NCBI RefSeq assembly: GCF_000423885.1
Contig: NZ_AUIV01000002.1
Coordinates: 1-64,000 of the forward strand
Length of the DNA: 64,000 nt
Source of the DNA: Thermomonas fusca DSM 15424
Lineage (GTDB): Bacteria; Pseudomonadota; Gammaproteobacteria; Xanthomonadales; Xanthomonadaceae
Direction of reading: 5' to 3'
Shown here: positions 22,183-32,002 of the stretch, piece by piece
Position numbering within the stretch: position 1 is the first letter of the stretch
Layout: each line of letters begins with the position of its first letter
Translations under genes and position numbers: made by a program
The notes under the pieces: generated by a model
Seen by the model: the letters and a program-made list of their open reading frames with translations, nothing else
Told to the model about the DNA's origin: nothing
Databases searched by the model: none

Positions 22183-22566
22183 ATGGAGTTCGAGGTGAAA
22201 ACCCTATCGCACCTATCCAATGTGCTCGAGGCCGTCCCCGGCCAGTCTCTCCCTTTGCCTGGGACGGAGGCCTACGAGGCGCTGCCACAGTTCCCCAAGC
22301 GCAGTCCACTTCCATTTCGGCGCACCATCCGCCGTCATGAGTTGCGTCAGATCGTCCCCTTGGCCGAAACGACGATCTACGAAATGGAGCGTCGCGGCGA
22401 GTTCCCTCGGCGTTTCAATCTGACGCCGCGCTGCGTGGTGTGGGACCTGGCCGAGGTGGAGGCCTGGATCGAGGAGCGCAAGCAAGCCCCTCGCATCAGC
22501 GCCGCCAAGCCGGATGTCCACCTGCGAAAAACCCGCCCTGTTCGGGCGGGTTCCGGTCGGGAATGA
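22183..22566 (+). CDS. AlpA-family regulator, possible excisionase
   Basis: A 127-residue protein with a C-terminal phage AlpA/HTH_17 domain: FRRTIRRHELRQIVPLAETTIYEMERRGEFPRRFNLTPRCVVWDLAEVEAWIEER. The N-terminal 45 residues are not conserved in any way I can see. AlpA-type proteins near an integrase commonly act as excisionase or as activators of integrase expression. The ATG at 22183 lacks a good ribosome binding site. The 268 bases between this gene and the TIR start at 21914 hold no further gene and should carry both divergent promoters. The last 14 codons overlap a terminator that works for the opposite strand. Confidence 0.75.
   Translation: MEFEVKTLSHLSNVLEAVPGQSLPLPGTEAYEALPQFPKRSPLPFRRTIRRHELRQIVPLAETTIYEMERRGEFPRRFNLTPRCVVWDLAEVEAWIEERKQAPRISAAKPDVHLRKTRPVRAGSGRE
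22527..22552 (-). terminator. Terminator of the HTH/HicA-like pair, inside the alpA 3' end
   Basis: On the minus strand the stem AACCCGCCC/GGGCGGGTT with a short loop is followed by a TTTTT run, a typical Rho-independent terminator. It lies 29 bases beyond the stop of the gene at 22581, and inside the 3' coding end of the convergent alpA gene. Confidence 0.8.
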
Positions 22567-22580
22567 GGCTGGCGACGGCC

Positions 22581-23105
22581 TCATTCAACGAGAGCTTCCA
22601 GCTCGTCGGAAGCTGAGCGCGATAACCGCCGCCCCTCCTTGACCACGTTGACCTGCAAGGCAACGCACGCCACCTCCAGAACGTCCATGGCCAGCGAGTA
22701 GCTACCCTTTGCCTGCAGCCAGGCCAGCACATCCGCCAAGTGCCAGATCGACGCGCTGCCCTCATGCACCGGCGCTGGGAAGCTGCCCGGATGGGCCAGC
22801 ATCAGCTTGCGCATGTTCTGCCGCGACACGCCCACGATGTCGGCCACGTCGGTCAGCCCAACCAGATCCGGTGCGACTTCGATCAGCCTGGCCGCTGGCA
22901 CCGCGCTCCGCACGTCGGCCAACGCGCTGCGCACAGCCGCGTCCGCACTGTCCGCCTCTCGGGTGAACTCCAGCGCGAGCCGCCCCGGCTGCCCGATGCC
23001 GACCAGGGCATCGTCGCACCCGGCCTCGCCCAGACGCTCGACCAGTGCATCCGGGTCACGGTCATCGTCGGTGAGTTGGTATTTCAGGGTGAAGGTGTAT
23101 TCCAT
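22581..23105 (-). CDS. HTH protein, probable antitoxin/autorepressor
   Basis: A 174-residue protein. The N-terminal half (MEYTFTLKYQLTDDDRDPDALVERL) is a small alpha-beta domain with acidic surface, and the centre has a HTH: VGLTDVADIVGVSRQNMRKLMLAHPGSFPAPVHEGSASIWHLADVLAWL. It starts at 23105 with GAGGAG and follows the small HicA-like gene by four bases. The order toxin then HTH antitoxin, with a large palindrome at the promoter, is like that of toxin-antitoxin operons with an autorepressing antitoxin. No enzyme motif is seen. Confidence 0.65.
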   Translation of the reverse strand: MEYTFTLKYQLTDDDRDPDALVERLGEAGCDDALVGIGQPGRLALEFTREADSADAAVRSALADVRSAVPAARLIEVAPDLVGLTDVADIVGVSRQNMRKLMLAHPGSFPAPVHEGSASIWHLADVLAWLQAKGSYSLAMDVLEVACVALQVNVVKEGRRLSRSASDELEALVE

Positions 23106-23109
23106 CGTG

Positions 23110-23385
23110 CTACTCCTCGGCATCGTCGGCTGCCTCCTGCTGCTTGCGGTGCGTCGTGCAGTTGTCCACGACTCGCCGCAAGGCACGCGCATGGTTGCCA
23201 GGGTTCTTCGGCGTACTCCACACGCTGGTGATACAGAACTCGCCGCAGCGACACTCCGCATCGTTGTACGGACAATAAATCCGCCCCCAGGCGTGGCTGC
23301 CACCGACTTCCACACGCCAGCCCTGCCCTTCGGCGTGCCTGAGTGCTTCCTCGACTTCTTTCTTCGGATGAGAGGACCGGGCCAT
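23110..23385 (-). CDS. Small HicA-like protein, candidate toxin
   Basis: A 91-residue protein: KKEVEEALRHAEGQGWRVEVGGSHAWGRIYCPYNDAECRCGEFCITSVWSTPKNPGNHARALRRVVDNC, shown here in part by its features. The segment EGQGWRVEVGGSHAWGRIYCP resembles the HicA fold, in which the GGSHxxx histidine is the RNase residue, and four cysteines (two in AECRCGEFC) may bind metal. The ATG at 23385 has GGAG seven bases upstream. It is paired with the HTH gene after it. The HicA relation is a resemblance by eye, and a plain DNA-binding or zinc protein is the alternative. Confidence 0.55.
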   Translation of the reverse strand: MARSSHPKKEVEEALRHAEGQGWRVEVGGSHAWGRIYCPYNDAECRCGEFCITSVWSTPKNPGNHARALRRVVDNCTTHRKQQEAADDAEE

Positions 23386-23396
23386 CAACAGTCTCC

Positions 23397-23439
23397 AGTA
23401 TGAGAATACTTACCAAGGTTGTCAAGTGACAACCTTGGT
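23397..23439 (-). promoter_or_regulatory. Promoter with 13-bp perfect palindromic operator
   Basis: Upstream of the HicA-like gene the sequences ACCAAGGTTGTCA (23412-23424) and TGACAACCTTGGT (23427-23439) form a perfect inverted repeat with a two-base centre. On the minus strand a TTGACA box (23420-23425) lies in this palindrome, 17 bases from CATACT (23397-23402). A repressor bound to the palindrome would cover the -35 region. The GGAG of the first gene lies between this -10 and its expected start point, so either the alternative -10 (TATTCT) is used or the mRNA is nearly leaderless. Confidence 0.65.
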
Positions 23440-23445
23440 CCTGCT

Positions 23446-24702
23446 TCAGGCCATTGCGCTCAACACCGGCACGATCACGTTGTCCGGCATCAGCTTCGGC
23501 ACATAGGTCTGCCCGTCGATCCAGGCATCGACCATGTTGGCCCACTCCTGCAGCATGTGGCGCCGCTGCTCGGCGTACTCGGCCTTGTTGTAGATCGAGC
23601 GCGAGGAACGCCCTTCTTCGTGCGCAAGGCACTTCTCGATCCAGTCTCGGTTGAACCCGATCTCGTTGAGCAACGTCGAACCTGTGCGGCGCAGATCGTG
23701 GACGGTGAACGGCTCCAGCGGCAGGCCTGCGGCCTTGGCCCGCTGCGCCACGATCTGCGTGACCCGATTGAGAGTCGCGTGAGACATGCAATGGTCTGAG
23801 TCGTAGCGCGATGGCAGCACAAACTTCGAGCCGGCCGCGCAAGTGTGCAGTGCCACCAGAATGTCCAGCGCCTGGCGCGACAGGTAGACCACATGTGGGT
23901 TGCGCCCCTTCATCCGCTGCTTCGGGATGGTCCAGGTCGCGTTCTCGAAATCGACCTCGTCCCAGGTGGCCTCGATCAGCTCGCTCTTGCGTACCAGCGT
24001 CAGCAGGATCATTCGCAACGCCAGCCGGATGGTCGGATAGGTGGCCACCGACTCCATCTGCCGCGACATCAGACGGATCTCCAAGGGCGACAAGGCACGG
24101 TCCTTGGGCACGAAGGTCGCAATCGACGCAGCGCCCACGTTGGCCGCCGGGTTGTCCACCTTCTCCCCATGCAGGATGGCGAAGGCATAGACCTGCTTCA
24201 CGATGTCGCGAATGTGCACCGCGGTGGCCGGGGCGCCCCGCCCTTTCACCTTGCCGCACAAGGCGCGCAAGTCGTCGGCGGTGATTTCGTTGAGCAGGCG
24301 GTTCTGGAAGGCCGGCAGGATGTCCCGATCGACGATGCTCTTGCGCATCGCTCGCGTGGTGTCGGCCATCCGGGCACCGGCCATCCACTGGGCGGTCATG
24401 TCGCCGAAGTTCTTGGCGGCGGTCAGGCGGCGCTTCTCGCGCTGCTTCTCATGCGCCGGGGACTTGCCCTGGGCGACGGCCTTCTTGGCGTCCAGCAGCT
24501 TTTCGCGGGCCATCGCGAGCGAAATGCCGGACGGCCCATACCGTCCAATGGTCAGCGTCTCGCGCCGGCCGTTGAGACGGTAATCGTAGCGGAAGGTGAC
24601 GGTACCGGTGGTTGATACCGTTACGTACATGCCGTCGCGGTCGGAAGCCTTGTAAATCTTGGACTTAGGCTTGAGATTGCGTAGTGCGGTGTCGGTAAGC
24701 AT
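23446..24702 (-). CDS. int: P4-type tyrosine integrase
   Basis: A 418-residue tyrosine recombinase of the P4/DUF4102 group. The N-terminal DUF4102 arm-binding domain covers about residues 1-90 (RDGMYVTVSTTGTVTFRYDY), the core-binding region about 100-200, and the catalytic domain the rest. Catalytic residues visible are Arg238 (LVRKSELIEATW), His335 and Arg338 (HDLRRTGSTLL), His361 (CLAHEEG) and the nucleophile, probably Tyr371 (IYNKAEY). It is complete. The gene begins 301 bases from the 3' end of guaA with nothing between but noncoding DNA, the usual place of an island integrase, so it should integrate and excise this element at guaA. Confidence 0.9.
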   Translation of the reverse strand: MLTDTALRNLKPKSKIYKASDRDGMYVTVSTTGTVTFRYDYRLNGRRETLTIGRYGPSGISLAMAREKLLDAKKAVAQGKSPAHEKQREKRRLTAAKNFGDMTAQWMAGARMADTTRAMRKSIVDRDILPAFQNRLLNEITADDLRALCGKVKGRGAPATAVHIRDIVKQVYAFAILHGEKVDNPAANVGAASIATFVPKDRALSPLEIRLMSRQMESVATYPTIRLALRMILLTLVRKSELIEATWDEVDFENATWTIPKQRMKGRNPHVVYLSRQALDILVALHTCAAGSKFVLPSRYDSDHCMSHATLNRVTQIVAQRAKAAGLPLEPFTVHDLRRTGSTLLNEIGFNRDWIEKCLAHEEGRSSRSIYNKAEYAEQRRHMLQEWANMVDAWIDGQTYVPKLMPDNVIVPVLSAMA

Positions 24703-25003
24703 CGAGGTTTTTCCTCCTGTTCATGACGGCTTTTACCGTCAGGGGTCAGGAGACCTGCTGATGCTCGGAAAGCCGCATGAAACAAGCTTTCCTGAGGAGT
24801 GATTTACCGTCAAAGACCGGTTTGGTCTGGATAGTAAACGGGAGGGTCTTAATCCGGCCTCCGGTTTCTACCGTCACCTCTACCGCCAATCCGTTTTGCT
24901 GGTCGGCGATAGCCACCGATAGCTGTCGTGACGTATTTCTTTCTAAATCAACACGTTACGCCAGTTTTTCGATAGGTCACGATAGTCCCCGAAAGACCTG
25001 ATT
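24703..25003. other. Right attachment region with integrase arm-site candidates
   Basis: Some 301 noncoding bases between the integrase and guaA. Three direct copies of (T/C)TACCGTCA occur at 24733, 24804 and 24867, spaced 71 and 63 bases, which suits arm-type integrase binding sites. Near guaA there are repeated CGATAG elements (about 24907, 24915, 24970, 24980). The guaA stop at 25004 and its last codons are intact. The att core is expected to overlap the final guaA codons; the matching copy should be at the left end of the element, which is outside the window. Confidence 0.6.
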
Positions 25004-26578
<1,575 letters not shown>

Positions 26579-26609
26579 GTGCTGGCAGTTTTTCGGCATT
26601 GGATACAAC

Positions 26610-26633
26610 AAAGGGAGTCTTGCGGCTCCCTTT
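26610..26633 (-). terminator. Hairpin between guaB and guaA
   Basis: On the minus strand AAAGGGAG and CTCCCTTT form an eight-base-pair stem with an eight-base loop, followed by the weakly T-rich GTTGTAT. It may end part of the guaB transcripts or act as an attenuator before guaA. Confidence 0.6.
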
Positions 26634-26644
26634 GCGTGGATGGA

Positions 26645-28105
26645 TCACCCGGCCCGGTAGTTCGGCGGTTCCTTGGTGATCTGCACGTCGTGGACGTGGC
26701 TCTCGCGCTGGCCCGCGCCGGTCACCTTGACGAATTGCGGCTGGCTGCGCATCTGCTCGACGGTCGCGCAGCCCACGTAGCCCATGGTCGCGCGCAGGCC
26801 GCCCATCAGCTGGTGCACCACCCCGGACAGCGGGCCGCGCACGGGGACGCGGCCCTCGATGCCCTCCGGCACCAGCTTGTCGGCGTCGGACGCGTCCTGG
26901 AAGTAACGGTCCTTCGAGCCCTTCTCCATCGCGCCCAGACTGCCCATGCCGCGGTAGCTCTTGTAGCTGCGCCCCTGGAACAGCTCGATCTCGCCCGGCG
27001 ACTCCTCGGTACCGGCGAACAGGCCGCCGATCATCACGCTGGACGCACCCGCGGCCAACGCCTTGCCGATGTCGCCGGAGTAGCGGATGCCGCCGTCTGC
27101 TATCAGCGGGATGCGGTCCTGCAGCGCGCTGGCCACGATGTCGATGGCGGTGATCTGCGGCACGCCGACGCCGGCCACGATGCGGGTGGTGCAGATCGAT
27201 CCGGGGCCGACGCCCACCTTGACCGCATCCGCGCCCGCGTCCATCAGCGCCAGCGCGGCATCGCCGGTGACGATGTTGCCGCCCACCACCTGCACCTGCG
27301 GGAAGCGCTTCTTGACCCAGGCCACGCGTTCGATCACGCCTTGCGAATGGCCATGCGCGGTGTCCACCACCACCACGTCCACGCCAGCCGCCACCAGCGC
27401 TTCCACGCGCTGCTCGGTGTCGCCGCCCACGCCGACCGCGGCGCCGACCAGCAGCCGCTCGCTGGCGTCGTAGGCGGCGTTGGGGTTGTCGGACTTCTTC
27501 TGGATGTCCTTGACGGTGATGAGGCCGCGCAGCTCGAAGTCGTCGTTGACCACCAGCACCTTCTCGATGCGGTGCTTGTGCAGCAGACCCATCACCTCGT
27601 CGTCGCTGGCGCCTTCCTTCACCGTGACCAGCTTTTCCTTCTTGGTCATGATGTGGCGGATCGGATCGTCCAGCTTCTTCTCGAAGCGCATGTCGCGGCC
27701 GGTGACGATGCCGACCAGGTGGCCGGACTCGTCGACCACCGGAACTCCGGAAATGTTGCGCGCGCGGGTGAGCTTGAGCACCTCGCCAATGCTGGTGTCG
27801 GGCCCCACGGTGAACGGGTCGCGGATCACCCCGGCTTCGAAATTCTTCACCCACGCCACCTGCGAGGCCTGCGCCTGCGCGGTCATGTTCTTGTGGATGA
27901 TGGAAATGCCACCCAGCTGCGCCATTGCGACGGCAAGGCGCGCTTCACTCACGGTGTCCATTGCCGCCGAAGCGATCGGCAGACGGATGCGGAGGTCGCG
28001 GGTGAGGCGCGTTTCCAGCGAAACGTCCTTGGGCAGGACGACGGAATGCGCGGGGACGAGGGAAACGTCGTCGTACGTCAGTGCTTCAGCCAGGATGCGG
28101 AGCAT
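26645..28105 (-). CDS. guaB: Inosine-5'-monophosphate dehydrogenase
   Basis: Oxidises IMP to XMP with NAD+, the committed step to GMP. The 486-residue protein has the (beta/alpha)8 barrel interrupted by two CBS domains at about residues 90-205 (DTSIGEVLKLTRARNISGVPVVD; RIEKVLVVNDDFELRGLITVKDI). The catalytic loop VGVGPGSICTTRIVAGVG carries the active-site cysteine, and the flap region has SYRGMGSLGAM with GSKDRYFQ. The start at 28105 (MLRILAEALTYDDV) fits the family; an ATG four codons upstream is possible. It is the first gene of a guaB-guaA operon. Confidence 0.96.
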   Translation of the reverse strand: MLRILAEALTYDDVSLVPAHSVVLPKDVSLETRLTRDLRIRLPIASAAMDTVSEARLAVAMAQLGGISIIHKNMTAQAQASQVAWVKNFEAGVIRDPFTVGPDTSIGEVLKLTRARNISGVPVVDESGHLVGIVTGRDMRFEKKLDDPIRHIMTKKEKLVTVKEGASDDEVMGLLHKHRIEKVLVVNDDFELRGLITVKDIQKKSDNPNAAYDASERLLVGAAVGVGGDTEQRVEALVAAGVDVVVVDTAHGHSQGVIERVAWVKKRFPQVQVVGGNIVTGDAALALMDAGADAVKVGVGPGSICTTRIVAGVGVPQITAIDIVASALQDRIPLIADGGIRYSGDIGKALAAGASSVMIGGLFAGTEESPGEIELFQGRSYKSYRGMGSLGAMEKGSKDRYFQDASDADKLVPEGIEGRVPVRGPLSGVVHQLMGGLRATMGYVGCATVEQMRSQPQFVKVTGAGQRESHVHDVQITKEPPNYRAG

Positions 28106-28283
28106 CGGCAGACCCATGAGAAGTGGGGAAGCGCGTCATTGTAACCCTTTTTTCGTTTTCACTCCCGAAAACCGGGCCGGCGCCTCTCGCTGGATCGGCC
28201 ACGGCCGGCCTCGCAAGCCGCTCCCCGATAGGCCGCCCCGTGGCCGATCCTCCGCACCAGGAGCGCGCATGCAGGAAGAACCT

Positions 28284-29150
28284 TCAGCCCTTCGCGTCCG
28301 CCAGCTCCGCGGCCTCGAGCGTGTTCTGCATCAGCGTGGCGACCGTCATCGGCCCTACCCCGCCCGGCACGGGCGTGATCCAGCTGGCGCGCTTGGCCGC
28401 CTCTTCATAGCCTACGTCGCCAACCAGCCGGCCATCGTCCAGACGGTTGATGCCGACGTCGATGACCACCGCGCCTTCTTTCACCCACTCGCCGGGGATC
28501 AAGCCGGGCTTGCCGGCGGCCACCACCAGGATGTCGGCGTCGCCGACATGGCGCTTGAGCACGTCCATCGGGGTGAACTTGTGGCAGCTGGTCACCGTGC
28601 AGCCGGCGATCAGCAGCTCCTGCCCCATCGGACGGCCGACGTGGTTGGACACGCCGACGATGGTCGCGCTCTGTCCGCGCACCGGCCGGTCGGTCCAAGC
28701 CAGGAGGGTGGTGATGCCGCGCGGCGTGCACGGGCGCAGGCCGAACTGGCGCAGCGCCAGATGGCCGACGTTCTGCGGGTGGAAGCCGTCCACGTCCTTG
28801 TCGGGGTGGATGCGTTCGATCAGCGCGCTGGCGTCGCGGATGCCCGGCAGCGGCAGCTGGATCAGGATGCCGTGCACCCGCGGGTCGGCGTTGAGCCGGT
28901 CGATCAGCGCCACCAGCTCGGCTTCGCCGGTGCCCGCGGGCAAGTCGTAGTCGAAGGCCTGGATGCCCACTTTTTCGGCGGCGCGCTTCTTGTTGCGCAC
29001 GTACACCGATGACGCCGGATCGCTGCCCACCAGCACCACCGCAAGGCCGGGCCGCGACTTGCCGGCGGCCAGGCGCGCGTCCACCTGCGCCTTCAGGCTG
29101 TCGAGGAGCGCGTCGGCGATGCGTTTTCCATCAAGGATTCTTGCGGTCAT
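28284..29150 (-). CDS. folD: Methylenetetrahydrofolate dehydrogenase/cyclohydrolase
   Basis: Bifunctional enzyme that interconverts 5,10-methylene- and 10-formyl-tetrahydrofolate, supplying one-carbon units for purines. The 288-residue protein has the substrate-binding segment VLVGSDPASSVYVRNKKRAAEKVGI with the catalytic lysine, the ILIQLPLP motif, KDVDGFHPQNVG, and the NADP-binding Rossmann part VGVSNHVGRPMGQELL, ending with TPVPGGVGPMTVATLM. The start at 29150 (MTARILDGKRIA) is the standard N-terminus. It stands alone between the DUF2272 gene and guaB, with about 135 bases of leader to guaB that hold no gene. Confidence 0.96.
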   Translation of the reverse strand: MTARILDGKRIADALLDSLKAQVDARLAAGKSRPGLAVVLVGSDPASSVYVRNKKRAAEKVGIQAFDYDLPAGTGEAELVALIDRLNADPRVHGILIQLPLPGIRDASALIERIHPDKDVDGFHPQNVGHLALRQFGLRPCTPRGITTLLAWTDRPVRGQSATIVGVSNHVGRPMGQELLIAGCTVTSCHKFTPMDVLKRHVGDADILVVAAGKPGLIPGEWVKEGAVVIDVGINRLDDGRLVGDVGYEEAAKRASWITPVPGGVGPMTVATLMQNTLEAAELADAKG

Positions 29151-29206
29151 TCGGCGGGGCTGGGTAACGGGCGGATGCGCATTATCGCGCAGCGCGCCCG
29201 CCCGGC

Positions 29207-30253
29207 CTATTCCGAACCCTGCAGCGGCGCGTCCGGCTGTGCCACCTGCGGCACTACCTGGCCAGCGGCGGGGCAGCGCGGCACGCCCGAGCCCACCACG
29301 CAGTTCACGCAGCAGGTCGGCGCCACCGGTGCGCTGGGCAGGAAGCTGGGCGGCTCCACCGGGCCGATCTTCGCCAGCTCCACCTGAGGCTTGAGCTTGA
29401 GCACCGCCGCCCAGTCCTGTCGGTTGAAGCTGCAGGCGAGCAGCGTCTCCGGCGAGCATTCCACATCGCCATCCGAGCGGCGCGGCAAACCCCACAGCTG
29501 GCCCTGCGCATTGAGGTTGAAGATGCGCATGGTCACCGCCTGCTGCACGTTGCCGCCCACCGCATAGGCCTTGCCGTCGACGGTCGCGACGATCAGGTCG
29601 CAATGCATCGGCAGGCTGGTGGTGCTGCCGTCGATCGCCTTCAGCAGACCATCGTGGCCATACACGCGGCCGGTGCGCACGTAGCAGAGCATGTCGCCGG
29701 CTTCCAGCTTCGCCGACATCGGTTCCAGAAAGCGGTACGGACTGCCGGCGTCATCCTTGCGCGCCGCGCGCACGTAATCGAAATGGCTGGCCGAGCTGCG
29801 GAACCCCGGCACGCCGGCACGCTGCATCACCCAGCTGATGAAGGCGGCGGACCACGGGTTGTCGATGACGAAGCCGCGGCAGCCCAGGCCCGGGTACGCA
29901 AGGTTGAGCGCGGCGTAACCGCAATCGCTGGCCCCAGGCTTGAACCCCATCGGCGACAACAGGCCGCTGGCCTGCCAGTAGAACGCCACCCGCCGCCACG
30001 GCGAGCCACCATCCTTCAGCCCGTTGGCTTCAGCCTCGTAGGCATTGAGGCTGGCCAGCCTTCCGTCGGCGTCAATGAACGGCCGGTTCCAGCGCAGGTG
30101 TTCGTCGCAAGCGATGGCGGCGATACGGGTGGCCACCTGCGGGTCGGACTGGCGCTGCGACAGCGTCGGGCACTGGTCGGCGGCAAGCACCTGTCCGGCG
30201 GCCAACAACAAGCAAGAGGCCAGCAGGCGACGCATCCATGCGAAGTCGGTCAT
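29207..30253 (-). CDS. Secreted DUF2272 protein
   Basis: A 348-residue exported protein with a signal peptide (RRLLASCLLLAAGQVLAADQ, cleavage after about residue 25). The DUF2272 domain follows: FYWQASGLLSPMGFKPGASDCGYAALN, then NPWSAAFISWVMQRAGVPGF and GDMLCYVRTG with HCDLIVATVDGKAYAVGGNV. This has the cysteine/histidine layout of NlpC/P60-like or CHAP-like hydrolases, so a cell-wall related activity is possible. The C-terminus is Pro/Val/Cys-rich with TCCVNCVVGSG, a possible metal or disulphide site. It overlaps the moeB-like stop by four bases. Confidence 0.8.
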   Translation of the reverse strand: MTDFAWMRRLLASCLLLAAGQVLAADQCPTLSQRQSDPQVATRIAAIACDEHLRWNRPFIDADGRLASLNAYEAEANGLKDGGSPWRRVAFYWQASGLLSPMGFKPGASDCGYAALNLAYPGLGCRGFVIDNPWSAAFISWVMQRAGVPGFRSSASHFDYVRAARKDDAGSPYRFLEPMSAKLEAGDMLCYVRTGRVYGHDGLLKAIDGSTTSLPMHCDLIVATVDGKAYAVGGNVQQAVTMRIFNLNAQGQLWGLPRRSDGDVECSPETLLACSFNRQDWAAVLKLKPQVELAKIGPVEPPSFLPSAPVAPTCCVNCVVGSGVPRCPAAGQVVPQVAQPDAPLQGSE

Positions 30254-31383
30254 CGGTCAGCTCCAGCGCACAGCGCCATATAGTCGGGATAGCCGTTGAA
30301 AGCGCGATCCGGTGCGCAGACCGGACACTGCGGGTCTGCTTCCACGCGGAATTCTCGGAAGCGCATCGCCAGCGCATCGAACTGCAGCAGCCGGCCGGCC
30401 AGGGATTCGCCGATGCCCAGCACCAGCTTGATCGCCTCGGTGGCCTGCAGCAGGCCGATCACGCCCGGCAGCACGCCCAGCACGCCGGCTTCGGCGCAGT
30501 TCGGCGCGGCCTCGGCCGGCGGCGGTTCCGGGAACAGGCAGCGGTAGCACGGCGCCTGCCCACGCCGGCGGCCGGCATCGAACACGCTGGCCTGGCCGTC
30601 GAAGCGGTGCACCGCGCCATGCACCAGCGGCTTGCCAAGATGCACGCAAGCGTCGTTGAGCAGGTAGCGCACCGGGAAGTTGTCGCCTCCATCCAGCACC
30701 ACCTCCATGCCTTCGAGCAGGCGCTCGACGTTGCCGGCGCCCACCCGTTCGCGCACCGGCTCGATGCGCGTGCGCGGGTTGAGTGCGGACAGCGCGACCG
30801 CGGCAGACTCCACTTTCGGCATGCCGATGCGGGCGTCGGCGTGCAGGATCTGCCGCTGCAGGTTGCTGCGGTCCACCACGTCGTCGTCGACGATGCGCAG
30901 GTGGCCGATGCCGGCTGCGGCCAGATAAAACGCCGCCGGTGCGCCCAGCCCGCCCGCGCCCACCAGCAGCACGCGCGCGGCTTCCAGCTTTTTCTGCCCG
31001 TCCACCCCGACTTCCGGCAGGCGCAGGTGGCGCGAATAGCGTTCGCTGAAATCGGCGTCGATGTCGGGCTTGCGCATCGGCAGGCCGGCGGCCTCCCATG
31101 CGCGCGTGCCGCCTTCCACCGAGGCGAGGTTGCGATAGCCCAGCGCCTGCAGCGCCTGCACGCAGGCCAGCGAACGCACTCCGGCCTGGCACAGCAGCAG
31201 GATTTCGGCGTCATGGTCCGGCAGGTGTGCGGCCGGATCCTTCAGCAGATCTTCGCGGACGATGCCCAGCGCGCCCTCGGCCATGCCCAGCGCCTGCTCG
31301 TGGGCGGCGCGCACGTCAATCAGCAGCGCACCTGCCTGCTGGCGGGCGTAGGCGGCGGCGGGGGAAAGACTGCGAACGCTCAT
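30250..31383 (-). CDS. moeB: MoeB/ThiF-type adenylyltransferase with N-terminal rhodanese domain
   Basis: E1-like enzyme that activates the C-terminus of a sulphur-carrier protein (MoaD or ThiS) by adenylation. The 377-residue protein has an N-terminal rhodanese domain (about 1-100; LLIDVRAAHEQ, LLLCQAGVRS with the persulphide cysteine) and a ThiF domain (about 115-370) with ARVLLVGAGGLGAPAAFYL, DDDVVDRSNLQRQ and VVLDGGDNFPVRYLLNDACV. Two zinc-type CxxC pairs are CYRC and CPVC. In MoeZ/MOCS3 proteins the rhodanese is C-terminal; here it comes first. Its neighbour mobA also serves molybdenum cofactor synthesis. Confidence 0.88.
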   Translation of the reverse strand: MSVRSLSPAAAYARQQAGALLIDVRAAHEQALGMAEGALGIVREDLLKDPAAHLPDHDAEILLLCQAGVRSLACVQALQALGYRNLASVEGGTRAWEAAGLPMRKPDIDADFSERYSRHLRLPEVGVDGQKKLEAARVLLVGAGGLGAPAAFYLAAAGIGHLRIVDDDVVDRSNLQRQILHADARIGMPKVESAAVALSALNPRTRIEPVRERVGAGNVERLLEGMEVVLDGGDNFPVRYLLNDACVHLGKPLVHGAVHRFDGQASVFDAGRRRGQAPCYRCLFPEPPPAEAAPNCAEAGVLGVLPGVIGLLQATEAIKLVLGIGESLAGRLLQFDALAMRFREFRVEADPQCPVCAPDRAFNGYPDYMALCAGADR

Positions 31384-31429
31384 GCGTGGATTATCGCCCG
31401 GGACCACGCGGCCCGTCGTCGCGCCGCAT

Positions 31430-32002
31430 TCACTCCGGCGCGCAGCCGGCCGCAACGAGATCGTCGGGGGTATTGAGATTGCCGAAGCGCCGGCCCTCGC
31501 AGGCGACCACAGGCAACGCCAGCGCCGCCTGCATCGCCCGCACCGAATGCTCGCCTCCCGCCAGTGCGGAAGCCAGCGCAGCGCGCAGCGCATCCACGCG
31601 ATACAGCGCCACCAGCGGCTGCAACCCATCGTCGTCGGCCGCCACCGCGCCCTGCCCGCCCGCGTTCGCCAGCAGTCGCAGCAGATCGGCATCGGTATCC
31701 ACGATGTCCACCGGCAGGGTGAACAGCCACGGCGTGGTGCAAGCTGCAGCCAGCGCCTCCAGCCCGGCCAGCGGGCCAACATCGGGCCGGCGGTCCGGCA
31801 CCGCTTCCAGTCCGTGTCGGGCATAGCGCGGCAGATCGCGGTTGGCGCTCACCAGCACGGCCCCGCATTCACCGCCGAACCTGCGCGCGATGCGCAGCAC
31901 CTGTGGCAGGCCGTCGCGTTCGATCCAGGCCTTGTCGCGCCCGCCCAACCGGCTTGCGCGGCCACCTGCCAGGATGCCCAGGCTTAGCTCCGTCGCCAGC
32001 AT
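31430..32002 (-). CDS. mobA: Molybdenum cofactor guanylyltransferase
   Basis: Attaches GMP to molybdopterin to make the guanine dinucleotide cofactor. The 190-residue protein has the nucleotidyltransferase signature LGILAGGRASRLGGRDKAW with the GGxxxRxGxxK loop, DRRPDVGPLAGLEAL, and TLPVDIVDTD as the metal-binding aspartate region, ending RFGNLNTPDDL. The start at 32002 overlaps the der stop by one base. It lies 46 bases from the moeB-like gene, consistent with a cofactor operon. Confidence 0.88.
   Translation of the reverse strand: MLATELSLGILAGGRASRLGGRDKAWIERDGLPQVLRIARRFGGECGAVLVSANRDLPRYARHGLEAVPDRRPDVGPLAGLEALAAACTTPWLFTLPVDIVDTDADLLRLLANAGGQGAVAADDDGLQPLVALYRVDALRAALASALAGGEHSVRAMQAALALPVVACEGRRFGNLNTPDDLVAAGCAPE

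Noticed and set aside
23412..23439. Palindrome as integrase terminator
   Set aside because: It lies just after the integrase stop but has only a two-base loop and no T run on the minus strand. Its overlap with a promoter favours an operator.
24703..25003. A tRNA gene as attachment site
   Set aside because: No tRNA-like cloverleaf was found next to the integrase. The conserved guaA 3' end is the likely target.
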